In this document: positions 44,404-54,411 of the stretch, piece after piece | Position numbering within the stretch: the stretch's first letter is position 1 | Layout of the letters: each line of letters begins with the position of its first letter | Assembly (NCBI RefSeq): GCF_905147365.1 | Contig: NC_056416.1 | Location: 4,484,001-4,548,000 of the forward strand | Length of the DNA: 64,000 bases | Origin: Aricia agestis | Taxonomy: Eukaryota > Arthropoda > Insecta > Lepidoptera > Lycaenidae | Direction of reading: 5' to 3' | The notes under the pieces: generated by a model | Seen by the model: the letters and a program-made list of their open reading frames with translations, nothing else | Databases searched by the model: none | What the model was told of the DNA's origin: nothing | Program-made: the position numbers and the translations under genes

Positions 44404-47400
44404 GTGCGTGTCGTGTGGATGCGTGTCGTGTGGATGTGTGTGTGTGAATTGTTTTAGATAAAATAATAAACAAAATGTTTTTGTGTGCAGGAGGAGTTAG
44501 ATGCTGCGCAAGTTCAAAGTAAGTTATTTAAAAAATATATAACCAAGTAAGATATTAAAAAAGGGGAAATTATATTCGAGTTATTAAAAATGCTAATAAA
44601 TCCATTAAATTATTTGATAAATATAAATATAAATAGGATAGGAAAGGATCAAACTTAGAATTGTATGTGTTTTGAATTGTTTTACGATAATCGAGTAGTT
44701 ATGTAGATTTAGAAGCATTTTATTAATGTTCGTAAAGTAATAATTGAAATAAAAAATGAAACTGTCAAGAATTATGTATTGCCACTTTAAACTTATTTTA
44801 AATTTAACCATTTACCGTCAGTAAAAACGTGAAACATGCAAACTAATAGTTAAAAGTAGCACGAGTACTATTAAGTAGTTATATTTAAGCTTTAAGTATA
44901 GTTATTTTAAGAAATTTTAAGAAATTACTAATTAGTAATAAGGCCGCAATTGTGTGTTACCTGTGTTTTAAAAATGTCTTTTATTTTAAATTGTTATAAT
45001 ATGTGTGCACAATAAAGAATATTTATCTTATTTTGAAAGCTTTTTTCCCATAAAATTTCCATGAAGTTTCCCATAAAATAAATCGGTACAATTTAATTTA
45101 AAGTACACATACATGCCCTTAAATTATTTTTTTATCTATGACGTATTAAAAGTAGAGAAAAGAAAATATTAAAAATTTTGGAAAGTCTACTATTTTTAAA
45201 AGTATAAGAATTTTCTATTTCTGCTGTTCTTTTTTTATTTTTGTCGGATCTTCTGGAGTGCAAAATGTTGTTTTTAACAAGCTTTTATTAGCTTGGGCTG
45301 TATGTTTGCAACGGCATCTTTGAGCACGTTTTTAACTATCTCCAGCAATCTAAACTTTGCATACATATTAAGAGCCAATGACAATGCAATAATTTGGTTA
45401 AAACTAAAAAAAAATAAGGAATGCGTGCTTTTTTGTTTTTTAAATAAGTTTTTTTATACAGTCTTGAAAAGGGCGTTCGATGCTTTCGACCGCGACCACA
45501 AAGGCCAGATCAGCACAGACTTCATCGGCACCATCCTGGAGATGATCGGCCATATGCTGGATGACGACGACCTGAAAGAACTCATTGCGGAGTACGATAA
45601 AGATGGTAAGTTGAAATTCATACTTACTAATACTATATTAAATTGACAAAAAATGTTAATTAAATCTAGAATAACCAGGGGGGTGAGCCAAAATCTTTTC
45701 ATTTTCGCTTCGTTATAATTTTGGCTCACCCCCCTCGTCTCGTTTGTAACGAGATAACTGAATTAAAGTGATTCAACAATACCAATTTTATAAAATATGC
45801 GAAAGTGTGTCTGTCTGTCCTTACCGTTCTTACCTCTTCACGCCCAAACCGCTGAACCGATTTTGCTGAAATTTGGCATAAAGATACTTTGAGTCCCGTG
45901 AAAGGACATAGGATAATTTTTATCCCAGAAAAATTTACGGTTCCTGCCCGATAAACGAATTTTGGCGCAACGGAGTTGCGGGCGTCATCTAGTTTGGTAA
46001 TATAATATATTATTATATTTTCCTTAGCCTTAAACTTTAGAGATAACCTTTAAACAAAATCGATTTTCAGGCAATTGTTGAAGTTTTTTTTTTTTATAAT
46101 AAGTTCCTATGTTATAATCCTTATTACAGGGATAATTAAGTTATTATAGGTCTGTGAAACTAAGCATTTTCAGTTACTTAGGGCCTGTTTCACCACTTAC
46201 TGATAAAGTAAATGGTGAAACAGGCCTTATCTCCATACTCTATCTTTCAAGTTAGGTTGTGGATAGCCTATCCGACACTGATCAGGAAGTTGTGAAACAG
46301 GCCCTAAAAATTGTGTTTTTCTTTAAACTCTAAGTAAAGCTCGGTCTCCCAGTTACCTACAAAAAAAATATATCAATAAACATAGAAGTCACTTGATTTA
46401 TAGTTGAAACCAAATGTTTTACCTTATGTACCAGCCGACAGATCACAATTAACACAAAATTTGCATGATCCGACCAAATAACGTTGGTTTGTCAACTGCT
46501 TACTACGAATAATAAAAACTATAGGAATCAATGTCCTCGATGGTACTTAAAAATATCTTGGGAATCATTTCTCCCGCAAAAAATTGCTTATGTCCATTTC
46601 CGTTATTAGTCCAGTAGTGTTTTTTTTTTTTTGCAAAACTAATAGATCTTTATTTATTCCGCTTCCGCTATCCATGTAGTATGTACCACCTGAGAAGTCC
46701 TTAAGGCCCAGTAGTCCCTAAAATAAAGAGGTCAATGTCTGTCAGTACGAATATCGACGTTAAGGACATTAAAATAACATTCATATCAGCGCGCCTTGTA
46801 CAGTGGCTGTTACGCGCTCGCCGCGTGCCTTGATAATAGAAAATAGGAGTAAAAACCTTTTGTTTTTAGTATTACACAAATCAAATATATCAAATCGTTT
46901 ACGTTAGGTTACGACACATATACTACATTTTTCGTTTTTTCTAGAAAGTGTGTAATTTAACCATACAATGATTTAATTATGAAAAACAGCGATATAACAG
47001 TCATCTTTGAGATTTTTTCTATCGAGCAGAATTTTTCAAATTGTGTATTGATATACCTTTGCGTATAGGAAATTTTCTCAATTTTAAAATGGTATTTATT
47101 TTATACTTAAATAATGACATTTCCTTTACTAAAAACTTGTTTTAAATAACCCATTTTACGTAGTTGCAACAACCACAGCGCCTTAAAAAGAAGTTATTTA
47201 TTTTAATCAAAATTTTGAAAGAATTATTTAGCTGACTCTAGTTTAGTCTAAATATTCGTATAATTAATGCGCAAAAATACCACAGAAACCCTGAATAGTA
47301 TTTGCACTCACAACAAGAACGTTTCCAAGCAGTTTTTTGTTCAGCCGAGTTTGATTAGAGTCAGCAAAGTTTTTACAGTAACTAGCAAGTAGAGCGAAAT

Positions 47401-50400
47401 GTTATCTTGCTCTACATTCCACATTGTTATCGCTAAAAAAACTGAACCAATTATCTCAGCGTTTGATATTATCCTTACGCTATTTGAATATCAAAGAAAC
47501 GTGATATTTATAGGTGTATATTTATTATTTATAGGACTATTGAAGTTTTGGCTTGCTTATTATTTTGTTTAAAAAAACTACTTTGGATGAAACGTTTGTA
47601 TAGAAATATTATCTTGTATCTTTAAACGAGCAATTCTTGTATATAATATATGTTTCATATAAGTAACTGGAATCTCGGAATCGGTTCCAACGATATCTAA
47701 GTTTTGCCTATTGTGTTTTTGACCAAACAATTAGAAACGTTCGTATATACAGGGTGTAACAAAAATAAGTAATAATACTTTAGGATGTGTACGTGTTCCT
47801 TGTAGAGAGTTCACTGTGAAAGTAGCAGCGCTGTAAAACGAAAAATTTTTTTCACTTTTGTATGGGCAAGGGTCCGAGCGTCACGAGTTTCCCCATACAA
47901 AAGTGAAAAAAATTTTGGTCTTTCAGCGCTGCTACTTTCACAGTAAACTCTCTACAATGAACACGTACACACCCTAAAGTATTATCACTTATTTTTGTTA
48001 CACTCTGTATAATTGAACAGAAAAGTCTTTATTTGTGACACATCAAAAATTTGTAATATTTTATTTTATGCATGATTTGTGATTTTGGACAAAAAAAAAT
48101 ACGTTACTTTAACTTACTACAAGTTAATGAAATGAAATAGTTTATTAAATCAAGTTACATATACTCATTTGTTAGTAAAGGCTTATAAATTATATTAGTA
48201 ACATTATCTTTTATGTTTAAAAAATAATAATAATACATATTTGTAAGTACGTAATAATAATAATGTTTTACCATCGCAATTAAAATGCTGATACCCAAGT
48301 ATGAATGTTGCTATGATTTTTTTGTAGGAAATTGTAGAATATCTTTGTGAAAAAGTCGGTTAACAAATTAAGTACGTGTGCGATACGAAGCTTATCAGAG
48401 TTTATCGTGTAAAGTCATAACGTTATCAAAACATGAAGCGAGCAAAGCAAAGATACTGAAATTAAAAGTAAACAAGCTGAATTTTACAAACAAAAATTTG
48501 TTACATAGAGCGGTTTTAAAAATTACATCCATACAAGGTACTTACTTACTAATATTATAAATGCGAAAGTGTATCTGTCTGTTACCTCTTCACGCCCAAA
48601 CTGCTGAACCGATTTTGCTGAAATTTGGCATGGAGATGCTTTGAGTCCCGGGAAAGGACATAGGATTATTTTTATCCCGGAAAAATGTACGGTTCTCGCG
48701 AGATAAACGAGTTTTGGCGTAACAGAGTTGCGGGCGTCATCTAGTTATTTATAAAGACACAAGTAATTTCAAAGTGATTCATGACGTAAAAAATTTAATT
48801 TTTGGATTTGGATGTATTTTTTTACTGTAGAATTTAAGTGTATGTAAGTAATTTTAGCTCTACATTTGTTATAGTAGTAACGTCCCACCTTTTTTAGGGT
48901 TCTGTACCAAAAGGATAAAAACGGGACCCAATTAGTGAGACTTCGATGTCTGTCCGTCTGTCTGGCTGTATTCCAGGCTGTATTTCAAGAAACGCTATAG
49001 CTAGACTTCTGAAATTTTCACAGATTGCGTATTTCTGGTGCCGCTGTAACAACAAATACTAAAAACAAAAACAAGTTTATATTTAATAATTTGTATCCCA
49101 TACAACAAACGTAATTTTTTGTACACTTGTAATTTTCACAAAATCTTCAATTATACGTGTACTTTAATAATTCATATTAGATTAAAAATAAAATAAATAA
49201 TTATGTGGCGCTCCCATACAAAAAAACACAATTTTTTCCATACTTTCGCTGTATAACGGTACGGAACCCTCCGTGCGCGAGTCTGACTCGCACTTGGCCG
49301 ATTTTTTTTACATCTAATGCGCATTAGATGTACCTAATAGGTGTGGTTTGTAGATAACAAAATTCTGTATTCTGTGAACTCTACATTCTAACTTTTGTCT
49401 AGCTTTGCTCTACCTTTGAACCTAGTTCGTTAGGTAAAACAAAGATGGCGTTTGTAACTTGTTTCTATCACCTGGCATAGATGGCGCTAGTTATACCATA
49501 AGATAAAAATTCATGTTATTCTGTACTTTAGAATTCAAGCTAATATTATTATTACTCGTATCTCATAAAAGTTAAAACGAAAAAAAAGGAGAAAGAAAAT
49601 AAAAACAAAAATTTAAGCCTCGCCGCGACAATGTGTTCACATTGCCGTGACCAGGATTCGAACCTGGGTTACTACGGCCACAACGTAGGGTCCTAACCAC
49701 TAGACGATCACGGCTATCGAGGCACTGAATATTGTGGCGAATTTTTGTAACGCATTCCACGACCAAGCGTTACACAGTAGATGTCTTTTTTTTATGAAAT
49801 AAGGGGGCAAACGAGCAAACGGGTCACCTGATGGAAAGCAACTTCCGTCGCCCATGGACACTCGCAGCATCAGAAGAGCTGCAGGTGCGTTGCCGGCCTT
49901 TTAAGAGGGAATAGGGTAATAGGGGAGGGTAGGGATGGGAAGGGAATTGGGGAGGTTAGGAAGGGAATAGGGTATTTTGGGCCTCCGGTAAACTCAATCA
50001 CTCGGCGAAACACAGTGCTAGCGCTGTTTCACGCCGGTTTTCTGTGAGAACGTGGTATTTCTCCGGTCGAGCCGACCCATTTGTGCCGAAGCATGGCTCT
50101 CCCACGTAAACGTCTTATAAAATATTGTATAATTCTCAGGAATTTTTGGAACGCATTTTCTTAGGGCCTGTTTCACCACTTTCTGATAAAATGCTTAATT
50201 GGCTATTCACAACTTTTTTGACAGATTCTCCATACTTGATCTGTCAAGTAAATTGGTGGATTGCCTGATCAGGAAGTGGTGAAACAGGCCCTAAAAGTAG
50301 AAGTCTGATAATGTGTATTTTCTTAGGCACTGGAATGTTGGAGTTCAAGGACTTCTGCTCTCTGGCATCCAGGTTCATGACGGAGGAAATGGATGAGGAG

Positions 50401-51858
50401 GCCCTTATAGCAGAATTAAGAGAAGCGTTTAGGTTATACGACAAAGAAGGTAATGGATCTAGTTATTTCATAAGAAAATTATTAATAGCATGTTACTTCG
50501 TAAATTATAAACATACCATACGTAAAAATGTCACAATTATTAGATTTTTCTACTACTCTACCTAAATGTATACAAATTGTAAGTAGAGCAAGAAAATCAT
50601 TTTTAATTTTTTTATATTATGTACTTATACTATATGCATACTTTTTTCATTTTTAATATTAATGTTTTATATTTTGCATACTATAAACATTGCTTGCTAT
50701 TTATAAAACATGCTTTTATAACGACTCCATATTTTTTGTCTTACCTGGACTTTAAAGTATGTACTAACTACCAGCAGAGAAATTGATACCTAGGAAGATG
50801 GAGGACCTTCGTAATTGACAAGGCCAGTCAAACAAACTACGACTAACACTGACTAATTGACATTAAAGCCATCCAAATGTAACGTGAGTCCGCCATCTAC
50901 CTATGAGTCCCTAATTGTCTAGAAAATAAAGACCACGGCAGCGTGTAGAGCCAAGTTCAAGATCTCTTAACCTCTGTTCAGGTAACGGGTACATAACGAC
51001 GGACGTGCTGGCTGAGATCTTCAAGGAGTTGGACAATACGCTGACAGCAGAGGAGATCGACAACATGATCACAGAGATCGACTCTGATGGTTCAGGGACT
51101 GTGGACTTTGATGGTACGCCATTTTGATTTCGTTTACAGCAGTCTTTCCCAAAGTGGGCGATAACGCCCCCTTGTGGGCGCTGAAGATCTATAGGAGGGC
51201 GGTGTAGTCCCAGAAAAAATGGGGGCGTTGTGTAGAGACTTGGGGGTGATTTATTTCATCTGGATGTATTTTAAATTGAAACAAGGGGGCGCTAAAACAT
51301 AAATTATTATCAAAGTGGGTGGTAGACAAAATAAGTTTGGGAACCCCTGGTTTACAGTAATAGAACACTAAAAAAGCAATGATACTTTAGGCTCTAAATT
51401 TAAAGAAATACATGGTCACTGTGAAAGTAGCAGCGCTGCAAGAGTTATTACTTATTTTAGTTGTTAGGGTTAAAACGGGACCTCATTACTAAGACTTTGC
51501 TGTCTGTCCGTCAGTCCGTTTGTCTATCTCCAGTCCGTATCTCAAGAACAAGTCATCGATATGTAAGCTGCAATAGATTGGGTAAAGGATTATATTATTA
51601 AGGCTAAAAAACTGAATCTACATCAGTTAGATTTAAATCAGTTGCCTTCAAATCATAATGCCTTACCTTAATAACACCAAAACCCAAGCAAATCAATAAA
51701 TTATGATTTTTTTACTTGCGCCCTAGCTGTAACCAATGCTGCCCTACCTCAAGTCTGACTCTAGCTACAGCCCTGGTTGATATAGGTATACTTACATTAA
51801 TTCTAAAAAGAAGTATTTTCTTGTTTCAGAGTTCCTAGCTGTAATGACAGGAGAATAA
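44401..51858 (+). CDS. TpnC: Troponin C, gene C (six exons, 152 aa)
   Basis: Divergent thin-filament Ca2+ sensor. Coding exons are 44401-44403, 44491-44518, 45462-45605, 50327-50449, 50982-51113 and 51830-51858. Introns are GT-AG with the same phases as A and B; exon 4 has one extra codon in the linker (RFMTEEMDEEALIAEL) and the C-terminus ends at LAVMTGE. Loop I (20-31) has Lys at 5 and Phe at 12. Loop II (56-67, DKDGTGMLEFKD) has Asp, not Glu, at position 12. Loop III (97-108) ends in Val. Only loop IV (133-144, DSDGSGTVDFDE) is fully canonical. In Lethocerus flight muscle the stretch-responsive isoform F1 binds a single Ca2+ at site IV, so this gene may be a TpnC4/F1-type isoform; that is inference. 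It has the clearest promoter of the three and an 87-bp first intron. Confidence 0.96.
44491..44518 (+). CDS. TpnC: Gene C exon 2
   Basis: Codes EELDAAQVQ plus one base between TGTGCAG and GTAAGT. Confidence 0.93.
45462..45605 (+). CDS. TpnC: Gene C exon 3 (EF-hand I, start of loop II)
   Basis: 144 nt between TTATACAG and GTAAGT, encoding ILKRAFDAFDRDHKG through AEYDKDG. Strongly diverged from A and B. Confidence 0.96.
45678..45734. mobile_element. 57-bp mini-foldback
   Basis: GGGGGGTGAGCCAAAAT and its exact complement around a 23-nt loop. The same flanking sequence at 18595-18690 lacks it. Confidence 0.8.
45781..45992 (+). mobile_element. Helitron-like repeat H1, copy 6
   Basis: ACCAATTTTATAAAATATGC to GTTGCGGGCGTCATCTAG. 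Confidence 0.65.
46181..46304. mobile_element. MITE family T, copy 1
   Basis: GGGCCTGTTTCACCAC and complement, flanked by TTA and TAA. An internal GTGAAACAGGCC repeats part of the end. Confidence 0.8.
46703..47184. mobile_element. MITE family M2, copy 2
   Basis: Near-identical to 5670-6147 over most of its length, including ACATTCATATCAGCGCGCC. Confidence 0.75.
47750..48007. mobile_element. Palindromic MITE family P, copy 3
   Basis: CAGGGTGTAACAAAAATAAG to the complement, TA on both sides. Confidence 0.85.
48546..48744 (+). mobile_element. Helitron-like repeat H1, copy 7
   Basis: TACTAATATTATAAATGCG start and GTTGCGGGCGTCATCTAG end; one of the better preserved copies. Confidence 0.7.
48896..49305 (+). 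mobile_element. Interspersed repeat, copy of 3998-4396
   Basis: AGGGTTCTGTACCAAAAGG to GACTCGCACTTGGCCG, with a short CTGTCCGTCTGTCTGG tract. Confidence 0.65.
49643..49714 (-). tRNA. tRNA-His (anticodon GTG)
   Basis: Delivers histidine to ribosomes. The 72-nt gene folds completely. Acceptor GCCGTGA pairs with TCACGGC. D-stem GTCT pairs with GGAC. Anticodon stem CTACG pairs with CGTAG around TTGTGGC (anticodon GTG). T-stem CCAGG pairs with CCTGG around TTCGAAT. Box A and box B are intact. T-runs 32-42 nt downstream on its strand (complement of 49601-49611) could stop RNA polymerase III. It lies antisense within intron 3 of troponin gene C, 600 bp before exon 4. Confidence 0.95.
49786..50108 (-). 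mobile_element. SINE-A, full-length copy 9
   Basis: T-run at 49786-49792, shorter G-rich core, terminus CTCCCACGTA. It sits 71 bp upstream of the tRNA-His gene relative to tRNA transcription. Confidence 0.85.
50164..50291. mobile_element. MITE family T, copy 2
   Basis: GGGCCTGTTTCACCACTT and complement, flanked by TTA and TAA. It ends 35 bp before exon 4 of gene C, so it overlaps the branch-point region. Confidence 0.85.
50327..50449 (+). CDS. TpnC: Gene C exon 4 (loop II, central helix, start of loop III)
   Basis: 123 nt between TTCTTAG and GTAATG. One codon longer than in A and B, in the linker between the lobes. Carries the Asp at loop II position 12. Confidence 0.96.
50982..51113 (+). 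CDS. TpnC: Gene C exon 5 (EF-hands III-IV)
   Basis: 132 nt between TGTTCAG and GTACGC, encoding NGYITTDVLAEIFKELD through EIDSDGSGTVDFD. Confidence 0.96.
51140..51349. mobile_element. hAT-like MITE in intron 5 of gene C
   Basis: CAGTCTTTCCCAAAGT and TTTGGGAACCCCTG termini. GTTTACAG is duplicated exactly at 51132-51139 and 51350-51357, the 8 bp expected for hAT. It starts 27 bp after the exon 5 donor. Confidence 0.9.
51371..51465. repeat. MITE family P fragment
   Basis: Retains GATACTTTAGG, GTCACTGTGAAAGTAGCAGC and TTATTACTTATTTTAGTTG; the palindrome is lost. Confidence 0.5.
51830..51858 (+). CDS. TpnC: Gene C exon 6 (C-terminus)
   Basis: After TTGTTTCAG codes EFLAVMTGE and TAA, two residues shorter than A and B. 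Confidence 0.95.
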
Positions 51859-52080
51859 GAACAAATCCTAGAATCTAGATTGTATTTAGCTTAAGAAAAA
51901 CTCTTTTGTTTTGGCTTAACTCTTTCTGGCCATTTAGTGATCAAAAAGAGTTGAGTTTTGCTGTTTGCTACAAATTAAAATTACCTCTTAGGATAAATTA
52001 TATTTTTGTATGTGTATATTTTGGTATGAGTGATAAGCCAATTGTGATACTATGTGATATGACTGCATGCAGTTTTTTAT

Positions 52081-52086
52081 AATAAA
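52081..52086 (+). terminator. Poly(A) signal of gene C
   Basis: AATAAA lies 222 nt after the stop codon and is the first in this 3' flank. Confidence 0.65.
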
Positions 52087-52193
52087 ATGAAAAAATCAAG
52101 CCATTTTTTATTCAATATCCTTTACTATGAACATAATATTTAATGAGGAAGTCGTGTATGTCACGCTTAAAGCGCTGAACAGAGTCAGATGAT

Positions 52194-52242
52194 AAACTTT
52201 AGAACCACGAAAATACATAGGACTTTCGTGGTTCTAAAGTTT
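52194..52242. repeat. Hairpin downstream of gene C
   Basis: AAACTTTAGAACCACGAAA and its exact 19-bp complement around an 11-nt loop, about 110 bp past the poly(A) signal. Confidence 0.85.
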
Positions 52243-53447
52243 TTCTTGTGGCAAAATTATAAAGCAGCGCTGACAACGTTGTCTACGTACGTGTACTAGT
52301 TCTCTCTCATCCGAATACCTATAATTATTAAAATTAAGAGAAAACAACCTCGCAACAGCCTCATGATAATGAAATTGATAATATTACGCCCTAATTGAAA
52401 TAAACAATTTGTAAGCAATAATATGTTTTATGATTATTGCCTAAGGCGGAGTGCACACTATCATCAGAACGACAAATAATATGATTGGGTGTTGACAATG
52501 ATTGGACATAAGTATCGATAATAAGACTAATTCCATATTATGATCGCAAGCAAGCAAACGGGTTTCATATTGGGGACGGAAATGGAATAACTTATTGAAA
52601 TTTTAAGATAGGCAGTGAAATAAAACCAGATACTTGAATAATATTAGGTATGTATCCGAAAACTTTGCCTAGCAACTAATATAAATAATTTTTATCTAAA
52701 TATTACCTAAATTAATAAAATAAAATTAAAACAGTGTAAGATTTACATGATATTATTTTGTAGACCTGCACGATTATTTTTATATTATAATATTGCCTCC
52801 ATAATAATCAGACAGGAAAGATAATTATAATACCTTTTAGAATAGTTGTACAAATTACGTTTATATGATAATATTCTTTATCACGTTAGAAAAAAAAAGA
52901 AGACAGCTGTCAAAAATCAAAATCAGAATAATATGTCAAATTTATGTCAAAACCTGTAGTCAAAACTCAAAAAGTTTCGACTTGCGAACTTCATTATAAA
53001 ACAAACAAAACATTTTTTTACTATTTATTGTAATTGGACATAAGACGTATCAATGACCAAAACTGTAAGCATCAAGTAGAACCAGTCTAAAGGCATTCTT
53101 GAGACATAAAATATTTTCGTTATTATAACATAATTTATAATGCGATAACACAAGTGTACTCTCGTCTTAACATCATAATGGATTGTGGGAATTCGCGTAA
53201 ACATTCTGATTACGCGTTTCAGAACTTTTATTGTATGAATTTCGTTCCAGCACTCACTCTTTTACTACATTTATATAATTTCCGCGCGGCTAATGCGTAA
53301 GGCGTGACTTTTTATCAGGTGATAATATAGTAAATCTAGGCTCTAATTCTATTATGTTGTTACGAGAACTTTTATTAGTATTTAGTAACAGTTTCCTAGT
53401 AGTTTACTGAATTAAGTAAGTTAGGTCGGATTTCTTTGACAACTTAC

Positions 53448-54411
53448 GTGGCTCAATGAGTGTGTTCTAAGAGCAGGTAGGTACACATATTTGGGCGCCA
53501 GTAACGCGCGCTTACTGTGTACGCTTTAATAGAATCTGGGGTTCTCAAAACGCGCATTAGTAAAGCGCGCGCTTCAAAACGCCCAATAGCTTTGTCCACA
53601 CTGTGCCTTTTTCTGTTCGTCAAGGGCATGCGTTATAAGCGCAATCAACAGCGAACGTAAGGCATACCCTCTGACCGTATCCAAAACTTCAAAAATGACA
53701 ATGTTGACGTTGCCTTCGTTGACGTATTCAATTATTGAATGCGCCAAAACGAAAGTTGAATGAAATAAGATAAAAGCCGGTAAAAACATACGTAAGCATT
53801 AAAAATGTTCCATGAATGTTATATGTAGACTCGTAAAAACACTGAATTTTGTAGATTATAAACGTAAATTCATTTTTGATGAACACAATATGAACCTAAC
53901 CTATTAAGATGACGAAAATTGAAGACGAAATAATGTGGACATAACTATTAGCTATGTCCACACTGTGCACTTTCATCTTCAATTTTCGTCATCAACTTTC
54001 ATATTGGCGCATTCAATAATTAAATGCGTCAAGGAACGCAATGCCAATATTGTCATTTTTGAAGTTTTGGATACGGTTAGAGGGCATGCGTCGCGGGCAT
54101 GCCTCACGTTCGCTATAGACTGCGCTATAACGCATGCCCTAGACGAACAGAAAAAGGCACAGTGTGGACAAAGCTAATGTGTACCTGCTCTAAAAGCCGG
54201 GGGACGCGGGTGCAGATTCCCGCTGACCGAACAAAAAATTGACATTGTTCCTGGGTCATTAAAATATGTGTTTAATATAATAAAAATCTTAAATAGATTA
54301 TGTATAGTATAAAGGTATTAAATATATTATTTCTGTCGTCTGGTACCCGTAACACTAAGGTTAGGTACCTAACTCAGCAGTCAGCACAGGGCCCGACTTG
54401 CTTGGTCCATA
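53448..54411 (+). mobile_element. tRNA-like SINE-B, copy 3, split
   Basis: Head GTGGCTCAATGAGTGTG at 53448-53470; the rest (AAAAGCCGGGGGACGCGGG, GACCGAACAAAA, body) resumes at 54191 after a 720-bp insertion. Box B is mutated. Confidence 0.75.
53471..54190. mobile_element. 720-bp foldback element inside SINE-B
   Basis: GAGCAGGTAGGTACACAT and ATGTGTACCTGCTC ends, with TAA at 53468-53470 and 54191-54193. Inside, TAGCTTTGTCCACACTGTGC starts one arm (53588) and its complement ends the other (54175), with a further partial repeat at 53947. It may be two nested MITEs. Confidence 0.8.

Noticed and set aside
45293..45646. 117-codon frame containing exon 3 of gene C
   Set aside because: The first half is intron read-through; homology to A and B starts exactly at the acceptor before 45462.
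53574..54177. Two similar frames on opposite strands (HSTFVLAHSII / SSTFILAHSII)
   Set aside because: They are the two arms of the foldback element, so the similarity is that of an inverted repeat, not of two genes.
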